Notes: a model not told the origin generated them from the letters alone. Shown: positions 35,701-47,626, numbered from the stretch's first letter. The stretch: 64,000 bases of DNA from Maylandia zebra (GCF_041146795.1 NC_135180.1:34332294-34396293); one strand, 5' to 3'. Numbers and translations: made by a program.

Positions 35701-37066
35701 GTATGTCACAAAACTGTTTTGTAAAAAGATGGATATGGTAGGCTTGGGCCTTGAGCTTTCCTAATGAGGGACACTGAAAAGTATCATGCACTAGAGAGAG
35801 TGCAAAATCTGTGCAACTTACAAACAAGGTCCAGTGGCTGCCGTTTTCCAGACAGGCTCCAATCAATTTCTCATACATCTGAAAGATGTTTTTCTGGAAA
35901 TAAAAATAATGTGACAAGTATGTTTTTCTGTCAAGAATGACACTGCAAAACTGCAAAAGCTTGTCAGGTGAGACTTGTAATTAATTCTGCAGATACACAA
36001 ACATATAGAAAGTGTCATTTTTGGTTTACATTAATTAATTTCTATAGTGTGTACAAAACAAATCAAGACCACAGACTCAACACGCACCACTCAATTTTTG
36101 GTGTTCTTTATCAGTTGGCCAAGACAGAAATGTTTTAATCTGTGTGCATTGCTTTTGAACAAGTCTTTACACAGAAAAGGTTTCAGAAAGGTATTTTTCA
36201 GGTTCTTCTGACAAGGCTTCAATTTTGGAAAATGCTGTTTGTTTATAGTGGCAACTTATAAACCCTTTGTGATAAGAACATAGTTACCACAGTCCAAGTC
36301 ATACCTTCAAAAAGTATGCACTTTGTGCTCTTGTGGACCCATCCAAAATTTTTCCAGTGATTTGGCTTGGTATTGGATAAATGTGAGGGAAATTCTATAA
36401 AAATAACATAAATACACCTATGTTTTCAAATACATTACAAAAAACGTAAACATGCTATGTCATTATGATCAAACCAGCTTTTCAACATACCTCACACTGC
36501 AAATAGATTAGGCCATCTATTACCTTATAAAACAAATAAATAAATACATATAAATAAAAACAGAACTAAGGAATACGATTCATTAAGTAAATTGTACAAT
36601 AAAGTGTATTTAAAGCAGAATTTAACATTAGTTTTATGACAACATAAAAGGATTTTTATGTCAAGAGGTACCTCATCTGAAATGTTAGTCTGATCAAACA
36701 GGGATTTCAAACTTGAAATACCAATAGAGTTTGGTCCAGCTACTCCCACAAGGTAATCTGTGAGAAAGCATATGCTGTAGTCAACAGATATCATTTTCTT
36801 TTTGCATGCTGCAACCATCATCCATTTCAGTCTTCTAGGAGCTTTGTCTGGTTGTAGTTCTTTTTTCTCCTCCTCATCTATTAATTAAATTGTTTTCTGA
36901 CCTTCCTAACTGTTTCCGACCTGTCTTCCCAATGTGATGTTTAAGCAATATATGTATGGTCAGAAGGGGGTGAAATTTTCATTGCAGTTGTACGTGTAAC
37001 ATTGCATGTGATAATAAAAGGCTTGATTGGTTGATTATTCAACATGAGTTGACATTTACCTGACAT
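32788..37066 (-). CDS. MULE accessory protein: C48 (Ulp1-like) protease + C4HC3 finger + AP-2 domain (543 aa)
   Basis: Fourteen exons on the minus strand (37066-37060, 36877-36672, 36523-36491, 36394-36305, 35893-35822, 35695-35625, 35494-35410, 35153-35051, 34971-34919, 34807-34729, 34507-34111, 33530-33434, 33234-33041, 32932-32788) join with consistent phases into one open frame, MSDEEEKK... to ...LCEKLDLVS. Residues about 30-190 form a C48 peptidase: His132 (NGSHWTLF), Asn143 (VYMNSFG), Gln177 and Cys182 (QQDGNSCGV). Residues 228-265 form a C4HC3 finger (CSQC, CQKC, HMRC, CIFC). An acidic linker (two DEGTQTE repeats) follows. Residues about 390-540 match the AP-2 C-terminal domain: GRLSVLS...TYTITEDEIKRRI (AP-2: GRLSLLS...YKVTVAEVQRRL), LSEEEAGELA (LVEGEAVHLA), FSLLTHTFGPAALDSV (FNLISHGFGSPAVCAAV). 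The weakest junction is 34111/33530, where a solo LTR sits in the intron. Role inferred: SUMO/ubiquitin-like protease plus sequence-specific binding, nuclear. Confidence 0.82.
33567..34104 (+). mobile_element. Probable solo LTR in an intron of the accessory gene
   Basis: Possible limits TGTTATACC...CCTTAACA. Inside are a TATA-like box (GGTTATAAAAG near 33928), an ATTAAA signal near 34013 and a TG-rich U5-like tail, the layout of a fish retroviral or Gypsy LTR in plus orientation. No clear target duplication, so the left limit is uncertain. It lies within the intron between 34111 and 33530. Confidence 0.45.
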
Positions 37067-37186
37067 TGTGAAGGAGTCACAGTTTCTGTAAGGGTGTAAG
37101 AACATAACATGTGGATTTGTTACACTTCTTTTTCACAAGTTAATAACAATCAATAATTTTCATTCCATTATTTACAAGCTATCACA
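37067..37186 (-). promoter_or_regulatory. 5' leader of the accessory gene
   Basis: Immediately upstream of the ATG (37066) the minus strand has an acceptor-like CACCCTTACAG, so the start exon is probably spliced to a leader beginning in the right TIR. No obvious TATA box was found; the donor used for this leader was not identified. Confidence 0.4.
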
Positions 37187-37379
37187 CGATGTCCCAGGGA
37201 CAACATTTACACGATGTCCCAGGGACAACATTTACACGATGTCCCAGGGACAACATCTACACGATGTCCCAGGGCAAATTCTACATGATGTCCCAGGGAC
37301 AACATTTACACAATGTCCCAGGGACAACATTTACGCGATGTCCCTGGGACAACATTTACGCGATGTACCAGGACAAATT
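37187..37379 (-). repeat. Right subterminal minisatellite, about 8 units of 25 bp
   Basis: Inverted counterpart of 26683-27012. Seven units keep the CCC(A/T)GGG core and one, the innermost to the TIR (GTACCAGGAC), is degenerate. Fewer units than on the left. Confidence 0.93.
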
Positions 37380-37963
37380 TGTAAATTTCTGGATTACTGT
37401 TAATCTCCATAGAATCAAGAACTCATGTCCAGTTTCACAGCTATGGACCAGTTAATTATGTTTCCAGGTGATAGTTTGATTCATAGATTCAGCACACAAC
37501 CATAAGTCTAGGCCTTTTAGTCCAGATTCTCTTCACTTATGTTTGTAAAATGATCAGGGAAGCTACTGCAATTTTGCCTGACCCAACCCCCGGGCCACGA
37601 AACACCCAAAAAGTTGGGGAACGCTGGTCTAGAGAACACTGGTTAGCTAATGCTGTCGTAGCCTATCGCTAGCAAACAAACAGCAAGCCAAGTGAGGAAC
37701 ATATGTATAATGCTTTATTAAAGGAAAGTATCCTAAATTGACTTCAAATTCGGCGGACAGGCGAATTGACTTCAAATTCGGCGGACAGGCGGCGGTTTTT
37801 CGCTTCTTCACTTGTATTTCGAAATAATCGAAGGCGGGTATTTCGAAGTCGCAAAGGAATGACGTCACAAGAAGGTGATTGGTCACTTGCAATGTTGAAC
37901 CTGGAACAACATTAATTATGATGATGTGGGAACAATGCTGACACGAGGAAATCAGATCGTCCG
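37380..37963 (-). repeat. Right terminal inverted repeat of the MULE
   Basis: Inverse of the left TIR, ending CGAGGAAATCAGATCGTCCG at 37963. It lacks the retroposed fragment and the CGGTA string (with its GT donor) seen on the left. Confidence 0.9.
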
Positions 37964-37971
37964 TCAAATAA
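37964..37971 (+). repeat. Right target-site duplication of the MULE
   Basis: TCAAATAA, identical to 25977-25984. Confidence 0.9.
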
Positions 37972-38297
37972 CTGTCGTTCATGTGAGATTTTATTATCAG
38001 TTGTTCTTATCAACAAGGTCTGGTTATATTTTGTGTTAGTTGGCATCATTATCAAGTTTGTAGTGCAGCAAATTTACATTATTGCCAATTATTGTTATGG
38101 ATATTTTACACCAATTTTCTATTTAAATCTAGCAAAGTTTTTATCTTTATTATTCAAATCAAGTATTGCAAAGGATTTTGTCAATGAGAATCATTAATGA
38201 GGTAAAAGTGTGCTAAGGTGCACAAGATTACAGCATCATATTGGTCATGTGTGTCCAACCAGCCAAACCTCTGTTAAATATAAACTAGCTACAGGAG

Positions 38298-38326
38298 CCA
38301 ATCACAGAGAGAAAGTAGGTATATAA
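38298..38326 (+). promoter_or_regulatory. Core promoter of CYP2 copy 1 (CCAAT and TATA)
   Basis: CCAAT at 38298-38302 and TATATAA at 38320-38326, 34 bp before the ATG at 38360. The same block stands before copy 2. The MULE's right end lies about 330 bp upstream. Confidence 0.75.
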
Positions 38327-38359
38327 GGAAGGACAAAAATAAAAAAATGATACAACATT

Positions 38360-41300
38360 ATGGAGTTTTCTGCCACAGTGATCTTGGCAGGGCTAATCTT
38401 AGCTCTGCTGTGGCTGTTTAGTGTAAAAAGAAGGAAGTATCGCCTGCCTCCAGGACCTGCTCCACTTCCTCTTCTAGGAAACCTGCCACAAATAGACAAA
38501 AATGTACCTTTTAAAAGCATACTTAAGGTGAGTTTGGCATTTTTATTTATTTATTTATTAATTTTTAGCATTTTTCATATTGTTAAATTGTTCAGTAAGA
38601 ATAAACAAGAGCACCCTCCATTACTGTTCTGGATTTTTATTTTAGCTGCATGCTGACGTTGCATAAATATAAACAAGGCTTTTTACTTTGTCTTAGTTCA
38701 GTGAAACCTATGGTCCTGTGATGACACTGTACATGGGCTGGCAGCGGACAGTGGTTCTGGTGGGGTATGATGCTGTGAAAGAAGCCTTGGTGGATCAGGC
38801 AGATGACTTCACAGGCAGAATGCCCATACCATTTCTGTTCAAAGCTACCAAGGGCTATGGTAACAAGACACCATATATCAGTTTGTACCTAAAGTACAAA
38901 AGAATGGGAAGAATGACAACTGTTATTGATGGAGTGATGGAATGTTTATCAGTGGAAATAAGTATAGAAAAAAGGAAAAACCTAATTGTCAGTTGTATAT
39001 ATAGAACACCAGGATCTAAGATTGAGATATTTAAGGATAATATGGAGGACTTATTTACAAATATAAATCAGAAAAGAATGTTTATTTGTGGGGACTTTAA
39101 TATTGACTTATTGAATCCAAATCATAATAAGAGTACAGAAGACTTTATTGATTCCATGTACAGCATCGGTTTATTTCCACTGATAACAAGACCGACCAGA
39201 ATAACATCTCATTGTGCAACTCTATTAGATAATATATTTACAAATATAATAGAAGGAAAGATAAAAAGTGGGCTGTTAATCAATGATATAAGTGACCATT
39301 TACCAGTCTTTGCATCTTATAAATGCCATTATAAAGTGAACAACGATGGACATAAGATTATTTACAAAAGAATAAGAACAGAGAAGACCTTAAATTGTCT
39401 TAGAAATGAACTTTTAAAGCAAGATTGGAATATTGTGTATGAACAAACAGAAGTTAATAAAGCTTACGAAGGATTTTTAAGAACATTTAACACATTACTT
39501 GATAAAAACTGCCCAGTAATTGAAATCAATAGGAAACACAACTATGCAGGAAGACCATGGATGACAAAAGGACTACAAAATGCCAGCAAAAAAAAGAATA
39601 CCCTATATCGAGAATTCATAAAAAAGAGAACAATAGAAACTGAAATGAAGTATAAAACTTACAAAAATAAATTAACTAATATAATGAGATCCTGTAAAAG
39701 AGAGTATTACATTAAAAGGTTAGAACACAATAAAGATAACACAAGAGATATATGGAATGTATTAAACAGAATAATCAAAAATGAATCAAGGAATAATGAT
39801 TACCCTGGATACTTTATAGAAGGGACAAGAAGTATTAATAACATGGAAGAGATAGTAAATGGCTTTAATGAATTCTTCGTAAACATAGGGCCAAAACTGG
39901 CAGAAGAAATAAAGGTTGATGGAATAGAAAGGGACACTGGTGAAAATATTGAAAGGAATAGTAGCTCAATGTTTTTAAGAGCAGTGGAAGAGAAAGAGAT
40001 TTATGACATAGTTAGAGGACTTAAGAACAAAACCAGTACAGACTGGAATGATATTGATATGGTAACGGTAAAGACAGTTATTGATGGTATCGTAAAACCA
40101 TTAAAATATATATTCAACTTGTCGTTTCAAAAAGGAGTTTTTCCACAAAAAATGAAAGTTGCTAAAGTTATTCCCATTTACAAAACCGGTGAAAGACATC
40201 ATTTTACAAACTATAGACCAGTGTCAATACTCTCCCAGTTCTCTAAGATACTGGAAAAACTCTTCATAAAAAGATTTGATAGTTTTGTGGAAAAATATGA
40301 ATTAATGACAGATAGTCAGTATGGGTTCAGAAACAACAGATCAACAGCTTTGGCACTGATATATTTAATGGAAAAGATAACGGAATGTATGGATAATAAG
40401 AGGTATGCGCTCGGAGTTTTCTTAGATCTAAAGAAGGCGTTTGATACTGTTAATCATGAAATTCTATTAAAAAAACTGGAAAAGTACGGGTTTAGGGGAG
40501 TGGTTTTGGAATGGTTAAAAAGCTATGTAGGGAATAGGCAACAATATGTACAAATAAATGAATATAAATCTAATTTGATGGATATAGCTTGTGGAGTACC
40601 TCAAGGTTCAGTACTGGGTCCAAAAATGTTTATTATGTACTTAAATGATATCTGCAGAGTATCGGAGATTTTAAAGTTTGTAATATTTGCAGATGACACA
40701 AATATACTGTGTTCAGGTGTGGAGTTGCCACAGGTTTTGGGGATGATCACACAGGAATTAACGATATTAAAGAAGTGGTTTGATATAAATAAATTATCAT
40801 TGAATCTAGATAAAACCAAATTTATGTTGTTTGGAAACCAAAAGAAAAACATCGAAGTAGAAATATGTGTTGACAATGTATATTTAGAAAGAGTAAATGA
40901 AATAAAATTTCTTGGGGTGATCATTGACCACAAGCTCTGTTGGAAGCCACACATTACTTATGTTCGGGGGAAATTGGCACGGGGCATTGCCGTCCTGGGG
41001 AAAGCAAAGCATATGTTGGATCAGAAAGCACTGCACATTTTATACTGTGCTTTACTACTGCCATATATGAGCTACTGTGTAGAGGTCTGGGGAAACACAT
41101 ACAAAAGTAACACACAAACAATAACTATAATACAGAAAAGGGCCATTAGATTAATAAATAATGTAGGGTACAGGGACCATACAAATGCACTCTTTGTCAA
41201 AATGCAAGCTATTAAATTCCAAGACTTGGTGAAGCTTAAAACAGCGCAAATAATGTATAAAGTAAAAAATAAATTGCTTCCCAAAGAAATCTGTAAATTG

Positions 41301-44300
41301 TTCATAGAAAGAGAAGGTGGGTATAACTTAAGAGGGAAATGGAATTTAAAAATACAAAGTGCTAGAACAACTTTAAGAACTATGTCTATCTCAATTGCAG
41401 GAGTTAAATTATGGAACAGTCTAACAGAAGAAATAAAAGACAGTCAAAACATAAAACAGTTTAAAGTAAAATATAAAAACCTAATTTTAAATAAGTATAA
41501 GAATGAAGAAAACGGGGTTAACCCAGGACGGTAATGTTGCTGGTAATGGTGTTGCGGTTCTTTTTTGTTTTTTTGTTTTGTTTTGGTTTGTTGTTTTTCC
41601 ATAACTTGTGTATCTGCAAATATACACATTCTGTATTTTTCATATGAAAGAAACTATACTGTGGTGGGGCTTGCTAATTTCTTGTTTTTGATTTATGTAT
41701 GTTATGTTTTGTTTTACTTCATATGTTTCATATGTTGTTTGTTTAATTTAAGACAAAAAAAAATTAAATGAATGAGAGGTAAAACTTGAGGGGGTAGGGA
41801 CAAATAAGTAAATACTTCAGCCTACTCCTTTTCAAACAAATAATGGAATGATATTTTGTAATGATTGTGAAGGCACATGTTTGAAATGTTTGAAATAAAA
41901 ATGAACTGAACTGAACTGAACTGAAGTTTTCAAGACGAGTGATTTCTTTGGCATGACTCTAAGTCAACTTTACATGAAAATAAAGAAATTTCAAATAATA
42001 GTTTGTGTAAAAGTTTTTCCTAATCTTGACATTTCATCTTCTCAGGTTTAGTAATCAGTAATGGGAAGCGCTGGCGCCAGCTGCGACGCTTCACACTCAC
42101 AACCCTGAGAGACTTTGGGATGGGACGCAAGGGGATGGAAGAATGGATCCAAGAAGTCAGCGAACACTTGAGGGTTCACATACGTACATTTAAAGGTGCG
42201 TTTTTAGCTATTGTATGGGCACATATTACATACAGGGTGGATTTGAAAAATCATTCATTGCTCAATCATTGCTTCTCTCTCTCTTTTTCCAGTACAGTAG
42301 CTTGACTATGACAAAAAAGATTTCAATTCAATATTTACCTCAGAATTGACTGGCATTAATTTGTGCCTGCACAAGAAATAGGCTGTAGTAAGAAGCAAAA
42401 ATAAATATGTAACAAAATGCACCAAATACACATAAAAGTGTTGATAAAATATGTCAAATAATTCAGTAACATTTGAAGTCTATCAGATTTTGCAATTAAC
42501 ATGCAAATCCTGCTTTGTCTGAACTCTTTAACGTTTGAACAGAAGACATGGAATATTGCATAACATGCTAAAACACTAAAGTATCGTTTATAGCGTCTGC
42601 TTGCTGTGACATGAGTGATGCACTTGGAAAGGATAAACTTATCCATGCCAATTTACAGTTATATGTTTTAATAAAATTATTTACTTTCAATTGTCATATC
42701 CACCTGAAAACTGAGGAAAAATGGATCTTTCAGTCAAACTTTTTTTGTGATTTGTGTGTCAGCTGCAGAGGACTTAACTGAATAGGCTAGGTCTCAGGAG
42801 AATATTATCAATAAAAGTTAATGATCTAACCACAAGTTTGGAGCAAAATCAGTTTATACAGAGTGGCCTATATAACAGAGAGTAAGTAGGCGTGAACACA
42901 GATAATTTTGTGCCATGCCTAGGAACTATGCTGCTGTTAATACTTAAAGTGTAATTACACTATAATGGAGTAATGCTGCTCTCTGGTTAGTCTGGGCCTT
43001 TATGTGAAGAGTTTGCAGCCTCAGAGTCCTCTCACAGTACAAACAAATGGGTTTCAGTGTATTTGTTCATCCTAACCTGGCTGTAGGTGTGTGTTTGTCT
43101 GCCTCTTTGTGTTAGCTTTGTGTTAACCTCGTGACTACTGGGGTACATGCTAGAAACAAACAATCCAAAAAAATACTTAAGTATTTACTCCATAGCAGAC
43201 AGTGAAGTACAACAAAGTATTTGGCAAGTAGATTCCAATGAAGCAACATAGAAGGGTGGAAATTCAGCAATGGCAGGAGATAGCACATGCTGGTGGTAAT
43301 AATAACACAGCTGGAGACTTGGATGAGCAACAATGATAAAGTGGACATGGCTGAGGGAGATTTTGAAAGGTAGAATGACAGAAAAACACTGAGATTTACA
43401 CAGAGCAGAGATTTTTTTGTTATGAAAATCAAATCAAATTAGAGAATCAGCGTGATGATGAAAGAATTCGATTTAAAAAGAGGAAAGCAGAAGTGAGAAA
43501 AAGAAAAGAATTGCAATCCAAAAGCCCAAAAATCCAGACAGATGATTTCATTATTGAACTTCATGATATCATCATATGATAATTAACCTTAGTGGACTTC
43601 AGTTGATTAATGTGAAGAACTTTTTTTGTTTATCATAATGCACTCTTTTGTCGGTTGTTGTGAAAGTGTAAACAGCCGAATGGCCAGTATATTTGTGGAG
43701 CAGACAAAGAAGCAGAATAACAAGAAACAAGACTGGAGTACAACAAAAAGCGAGTTGTTTATTTTGGCTGATGAAAACACAAAAGCAAAAGGCAAAGGCA
43801 AAAACTAAACTATAACCTAAACTGGGAAACACTAAGACTAGACAAGAAAAACATTAACATGAAAAGGAGCGTGCAATAACTGAGACTAAAGACAACATTA
43901 AATCCATGGATCATAAGGAGAGGAAAACAGACGACCTGACAGTGAACAAAGGGAGACAGAGGAGTTAAATACACAGAAGGGTAATGTGGGAAGTGGAAAC
44001 ATATGGGGAACACAGCTGACACAAATCAACATGACACCAAAGGGCAAGCAAAACTAATACTGAACATGGAACACAAGACCGTCAAAATAAAGCAGGAAAC
44101 GTGGAGAGATGTAAACTGGGAAGCACAAGCTTGACACAAGGTTCAAGAGAAAGCAAACATGAGAGACAGACAGAGGGACCGAGGGAGAACAAGAGTGAGG
44201 GAGCACTAGAGAGAGAGGGAGACTTAAACAAGGGGCACTTGAGAAAGAGGGAACGAGACATGACAGAAAGGACAGACATGGGACAGGAAGGGGAGACGAG

Positions 44301-47300
44301 ACACCTGGACCAGACAACATGGAAGCAAATGTAACTAAGCATACTGCCAATGCTAAGAATAAGTTAATACTAAATAATAGAAAACTACATCCATGAAGTT
44401 TTCTATTTTTCTTTTATTTAGTGCCAACCACCCATCCATGGTGCAGCACAGTTGCACGGTGGTCAGCTGTTGCCACACAGCAGGAAGGTCAATTCCATCA
44501 TCAGGCTGGGATCTTTCTGTGTGCAGTTTGCATGTTCTTGCATGTGTTTGTGTGGGTTACCTCCGGGTACTCTAGCTTCCTCCCACCATCCAAAGACATG
44601 CAGTTTGTGGGGATAGGTTAATTGATTAATCCAAATTGCCCATAGGTGTGAATGCTGGAGTGAATGTGAGCGCGAATGGTTGCCTGTCTCTGTGTGTTAG
44701 CCCTGCGACAGACTGGTGACCAGTCCAGGGCGTACCCTGCCTCTCGCCCTATGACAGCTGGGATAGGCTCCTGCGACACTGAAAAGGATAAGCGGAAGCG
44801 AATGGATGGATGCATCATTCCAAACAAAAAATTCACAAAAAGACCATAAACTTGAAAATGCTGGGTCACAGACCCAGCCAACTGACAGAAAGTTTCTTAC
44901 TGTCAAATCTTTCTTCAAAAGAAACTAAACTAAATTAGATGATTTATTTAAATAAAAACCTAACATTTGCATTTTTAATTCGTAACTTTGCAAACTATTT
45001 CCAACTGTCTTTTTCCTTTTTTCTCCAGGTAAACCATTTGACCCCCAATTTTTGTTAAGCAGCACTGTTTCTAATGTGATCTGCTGCCTGGTTTTTGGGG
45101 AACGCTTCAGTTTTGAAGACAAGCAGTTCCTGCACCTTCTGACCATCATAACTAAGATCACAAGGTTCAACAGTACTCCTCTTGGTCAGGTCAGTGGACA
45201 TGATTACAAAAAAATTAACATATAAAAAAAATACAACAAACATACTGATCAGATAGTTCTGCATTTTTTACCTCCAAACCAACAACGCTGAAGTGTCACA
45301 GTTAGCACTGGCCAACCGTGGGGATGTGAGGAAGGAGGACCCAAATGCTAGACTCTTTATGATAAACAGTGCCTTTATTTACAGTGGTGTAAATAATACA
45401 CAGAATAATAAATCCCAGTGTGTTCCCTTGACTCCCATGTCGTGTCTTCCACCCACAAGTCCATGCTCTTCTGCTCCTGTGTGTCCGCGCACCCAGTGCT
45501 CGCTGCTCTTGTCTTCCATGCTCCTTCCTGGAGAAAATAACAAAGAAGCAACTGTCAGGACACTCAGGCATGCACTCACTTAACTTGGCTCACGAAGCCC
45601 ACTAACATGGAGTCTCACACAACGATCCCACACCAAGACGACCAAGACGCGCTCATCCACACTCTTAAGTAGCTCCCCGACTAGGCTTCATTAGCTGCAG
45701 GTGTGTGTGATCATCTGCTTTAGGTGTGGCCAGTCTCCAGACGGGACACACCCACCAGGCCTGCCTGAAACCCAGTGCTCACTCACAGACACATCCACTT
45801 GCCTATACATACAAGCATGGAGAACACAAGAACAGCAGCACAGTGCAGCCAACATACATAATATATTATATCAGTCCATAGCTGCTCATGGACCCTGGGT
45901 CGCTCAGATCCAGGTCCCTGACACGAAGTGTGTTGTCTAAAGAATTAATACTCAGTAATACTGATTGCATATTTTCATACGTCTTTAGACAAATAAAGCT
46001 GCTGTGTTTTTCCCTCCTGAAGATGTACAACATCTTTCCCCGGCTCATGGAGCATCTTCCTGGCTACCACCAAACTATTTTTGGGCATGCAGAGGAGGCC
46101 AGAGATTTTATCGAGAGGAAAATCCAAGAGCACAAACAGACACTGGACCCCAGCTCCCCCAGAGACTACATTGACTGCTTCCTCATCAGAATTAATCAGG
46201 TTGGAAAGAACTGAAGGATCAGTTGCTTTGTTTAGGGCACTTTGCATTGTGTCGTTCTTTTTTCCGTATTTGCATTAAACAGGTTGGAATTATTTAAACT
46301 ATATTTCGAGCTGGTCTGTTATGTGCTGCTAAAAAGGCATTTGAGTATTTTAAATTTGGTTTCTGTTGAGACAACAATATTCCTAATTTGTCTCCTTAGG
46401 AAAAGGACAATCCCTCAAGTGAGTTCAATTATGACAACTTGGTTTCTACTGTACTGAATCTGTTTGTTGCTGGAACAGAGACCACCAGCTCCACCCTGAG
46501 ATATGCTCTCAGTGTGCTGATTAAATACCCCAAAATACAGGGTAGGTGTACAGAAAAAAGTATTACCAACTTGCTTTTAGCCCTAAATATATTATAGTTA
46601 GGGATAAGTCTGTTTGTGAATCTAAAACTTAGCAGTCATTACAAACAGATCAGAGCGGTTATAGTTTTTGTTTTGCTTTGTCCAGAGAAAATGCAGCAAG
46701 AGATTGACACTGTAATTGGAAAAGATCGTTGTCCCAGGATGCACGACAGGAAGTCCCTCCCATTTTCAGATGCTGTCATCCATGAGGTCCAACGTTTTCT
46801 TGACATTGTGCCCTTCAGCATACCTCACTATGCACTGAATGACATATCCTTCAGGGGTTATACAATCCCAAAGGTATTCTTAATTCCAAGACATTATACG
46901 TATTACAGTCAGTATTAAGTCCATTGTGCATCATGTCAGGGGTTAATGTCAAAAGTATTAAAAGCATCAATAGACTAACAACATATTTGTTCTGAACAGG
47001 ACACTGTAATTATTCCTTTCTTGCACTCTGTGCTGAAAGAGGAAAAGCAATGGGCCACTCCCAGGTTCTTCAATCCCCAGCACTTCCTGGACCATAATGG
47101 CAACTTCAAGAAAAATCCTGCATTCATGTCATTCTCTGCAGGTACATAAAGTCCTGACACAGTTGATAAATTATACAATTTTCAGCTGTAGCTCTATATA
47201 AATCAGCTAACCTGGCCTCAAGGCACTTATTATTGTAAGGTAGAAAGCCTAAATTAATAAGAACAAGCAATTTTGGTTACCATAGAGTGATTTGTGATTG

Positions 47301-47495
47301 TGTGTCTTTACAGGGAAGAGAGCGTGTGTTGGCGAGTCTCTTGCTCGTATGGAGCTTTTTATCTTCGTAGTCTCACTGCTGCAGGATTTCACCTTTTCCT
47401 GTGAAGGAGGCCCTGACAGTGTAGACCTCGATCCAGAGTACAGCAGCTTTGCCAATTTACCTCGAAGTCATCAAATCATAGCTACAGCACGTTAA
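38360..47495 (+). CDS. Cytochrome P450 family 2 gene, intact, nine exons
   Basis: Exons 38360-38527, 38697-38859, 42046-42195, 45029-45189, 46023-46199, 46400-46541, 46686-46873, 47000-47141 and 47314-47495 all have GT-AG borders and keep the frame, giving about 490 residues, the usual CYP2 length and exon count. The product begins with a membrane anchor ([20 protein letters not shown]), a basic stop-transfer and the proline-rich [13 protein letters not shown] hinge. It has the C-helix WRQLRRF, the I-helix oxygen-binding AGTETTS, the K-helix EVQR and the haem loop [11 protein letters not shown] with the Cys ligand. It should be a microsomal monooxygenase using NADPH-P450 reductase; the subfamily (2X, 2Y, 2K or other) and substrate are not decidable here. 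Intron 2 holds a LINE, intron 3 a repeat cluster, intron 4 a solo LTR. No coding defect seen. Confidence 0.9.
38885..41925 (+). mobile_element. L2/Rex1-group LINE, 5' truncated, RT frame open
   Basis: Inserted in intron 2 of CYP2 copy 1. It opens in the C-terminal half of an APE endonuclease ([31 protein letters not shown]), then a complete reverse transcriptase ([33 protein letters not shown]) and a C-terminal region, all in one open frame to 41534. It ends in a (CTGAA)n tail. GTTT flanks both ends (38881-38884 and 41926-41929), and CYP2 copy 2 keeps the uninterrupted site (ATATATCAGTTTTCAAGAC near 50600). The endonuclease N-terminus and any ORF1 are missing, so the copy is not autonomous. 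The long open frame suggests a recent arrival. Confidence 0.9.
43660..44880. repeat. Cluster of interspersed repeats in CYP2 copy 1 intron 3
   Basis: This block is absent from the same intron of copy 2 (compare TCATAATGC...CTGTCAAATCTTTCTTC at 43635/44895 with 52068/52110). The first half is an A/G-rich degraded repeat. About 44550-44810 is a common fish repeat with CCTCCCACCATCCAAAGACATG, CTGCGACAGACTGGTGACC and a tail GGATAAGCGGAAGCGAATGGA, typical of a LINE 3' end. No coding sequence. Confidence 0.6.
45294..45923 (-). mobile_element. Solo LTR in CYP2 copy 1 intron 4 (630 bp)
   Basis: On the minus strand it starts TGTCAGGGACC and ends GCTAACTGTGACA, with AATAAAGGCACTG and a U5-like TTTGGGTCCTCCTTCC before the end. 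The flanks are TGAAG and CGAAG, and copy 2 has the uninterrupted CCTGAAGTGTGTTGTC near 52478. A lone LTR left by recombination of an endogenous-retrovirus-like element; it arrived after the CYP2 duplication. Confidence 0.7.
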
Positions 47496-47626
47496 AATGA
47501 GAGCCACTCAGTCTGTCATCATTTGCAGCACTATCACTGACATGGATCTCTACAACATGCTGCATTGCGTTAATGTGGTGCAGTAACATTAAATGCACAA
47601 TTAAAAGTAGAGTTAAATGAATGTGC

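Larger units (their letters stand above)
25985..37963 (+). mobile_element. Mutator-like (MULE) transposon, 11,979 bp, with accessory AP-2/Ulp1 gene
   Basis: Bounded by terminal inverted repeats beginning CGGACGATCTGATTTCCTCG and an exact direct repeat outside them. Inside each TIR lies a 25-bp minisatellite array. Two multi-exon genes converge: a transposase on the plus strand (27193-30934) and an accessory gene on the minus strand (37066-32788). The central region holds a MITE and a degraded repeat, and a solo LTR lies in an intron of the accessory gene. The transposase family (DDE with CxxH after the second Asp, C-terminal SWIM finger) and TSD length agree on the Mutator superfamily; a Phantom-like animal MULE is possible. 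Confidence 0.9.

Noticed and set aside
38718-41534. A single 938-codon protein starting in CYP2 exon 2
   Set aside because: It is a fusion of a P450 exon, part of intron 2 and a LINE reverse transcriptase; the donor at 38860 is intact and matches the other CYP2 copies.
43607-44350. Several leucine- and serine-rich frames in CYP2 intron 3
   Set aside because: Low-complexity translations of A/G-rich degraded repeats on the opposite strand.
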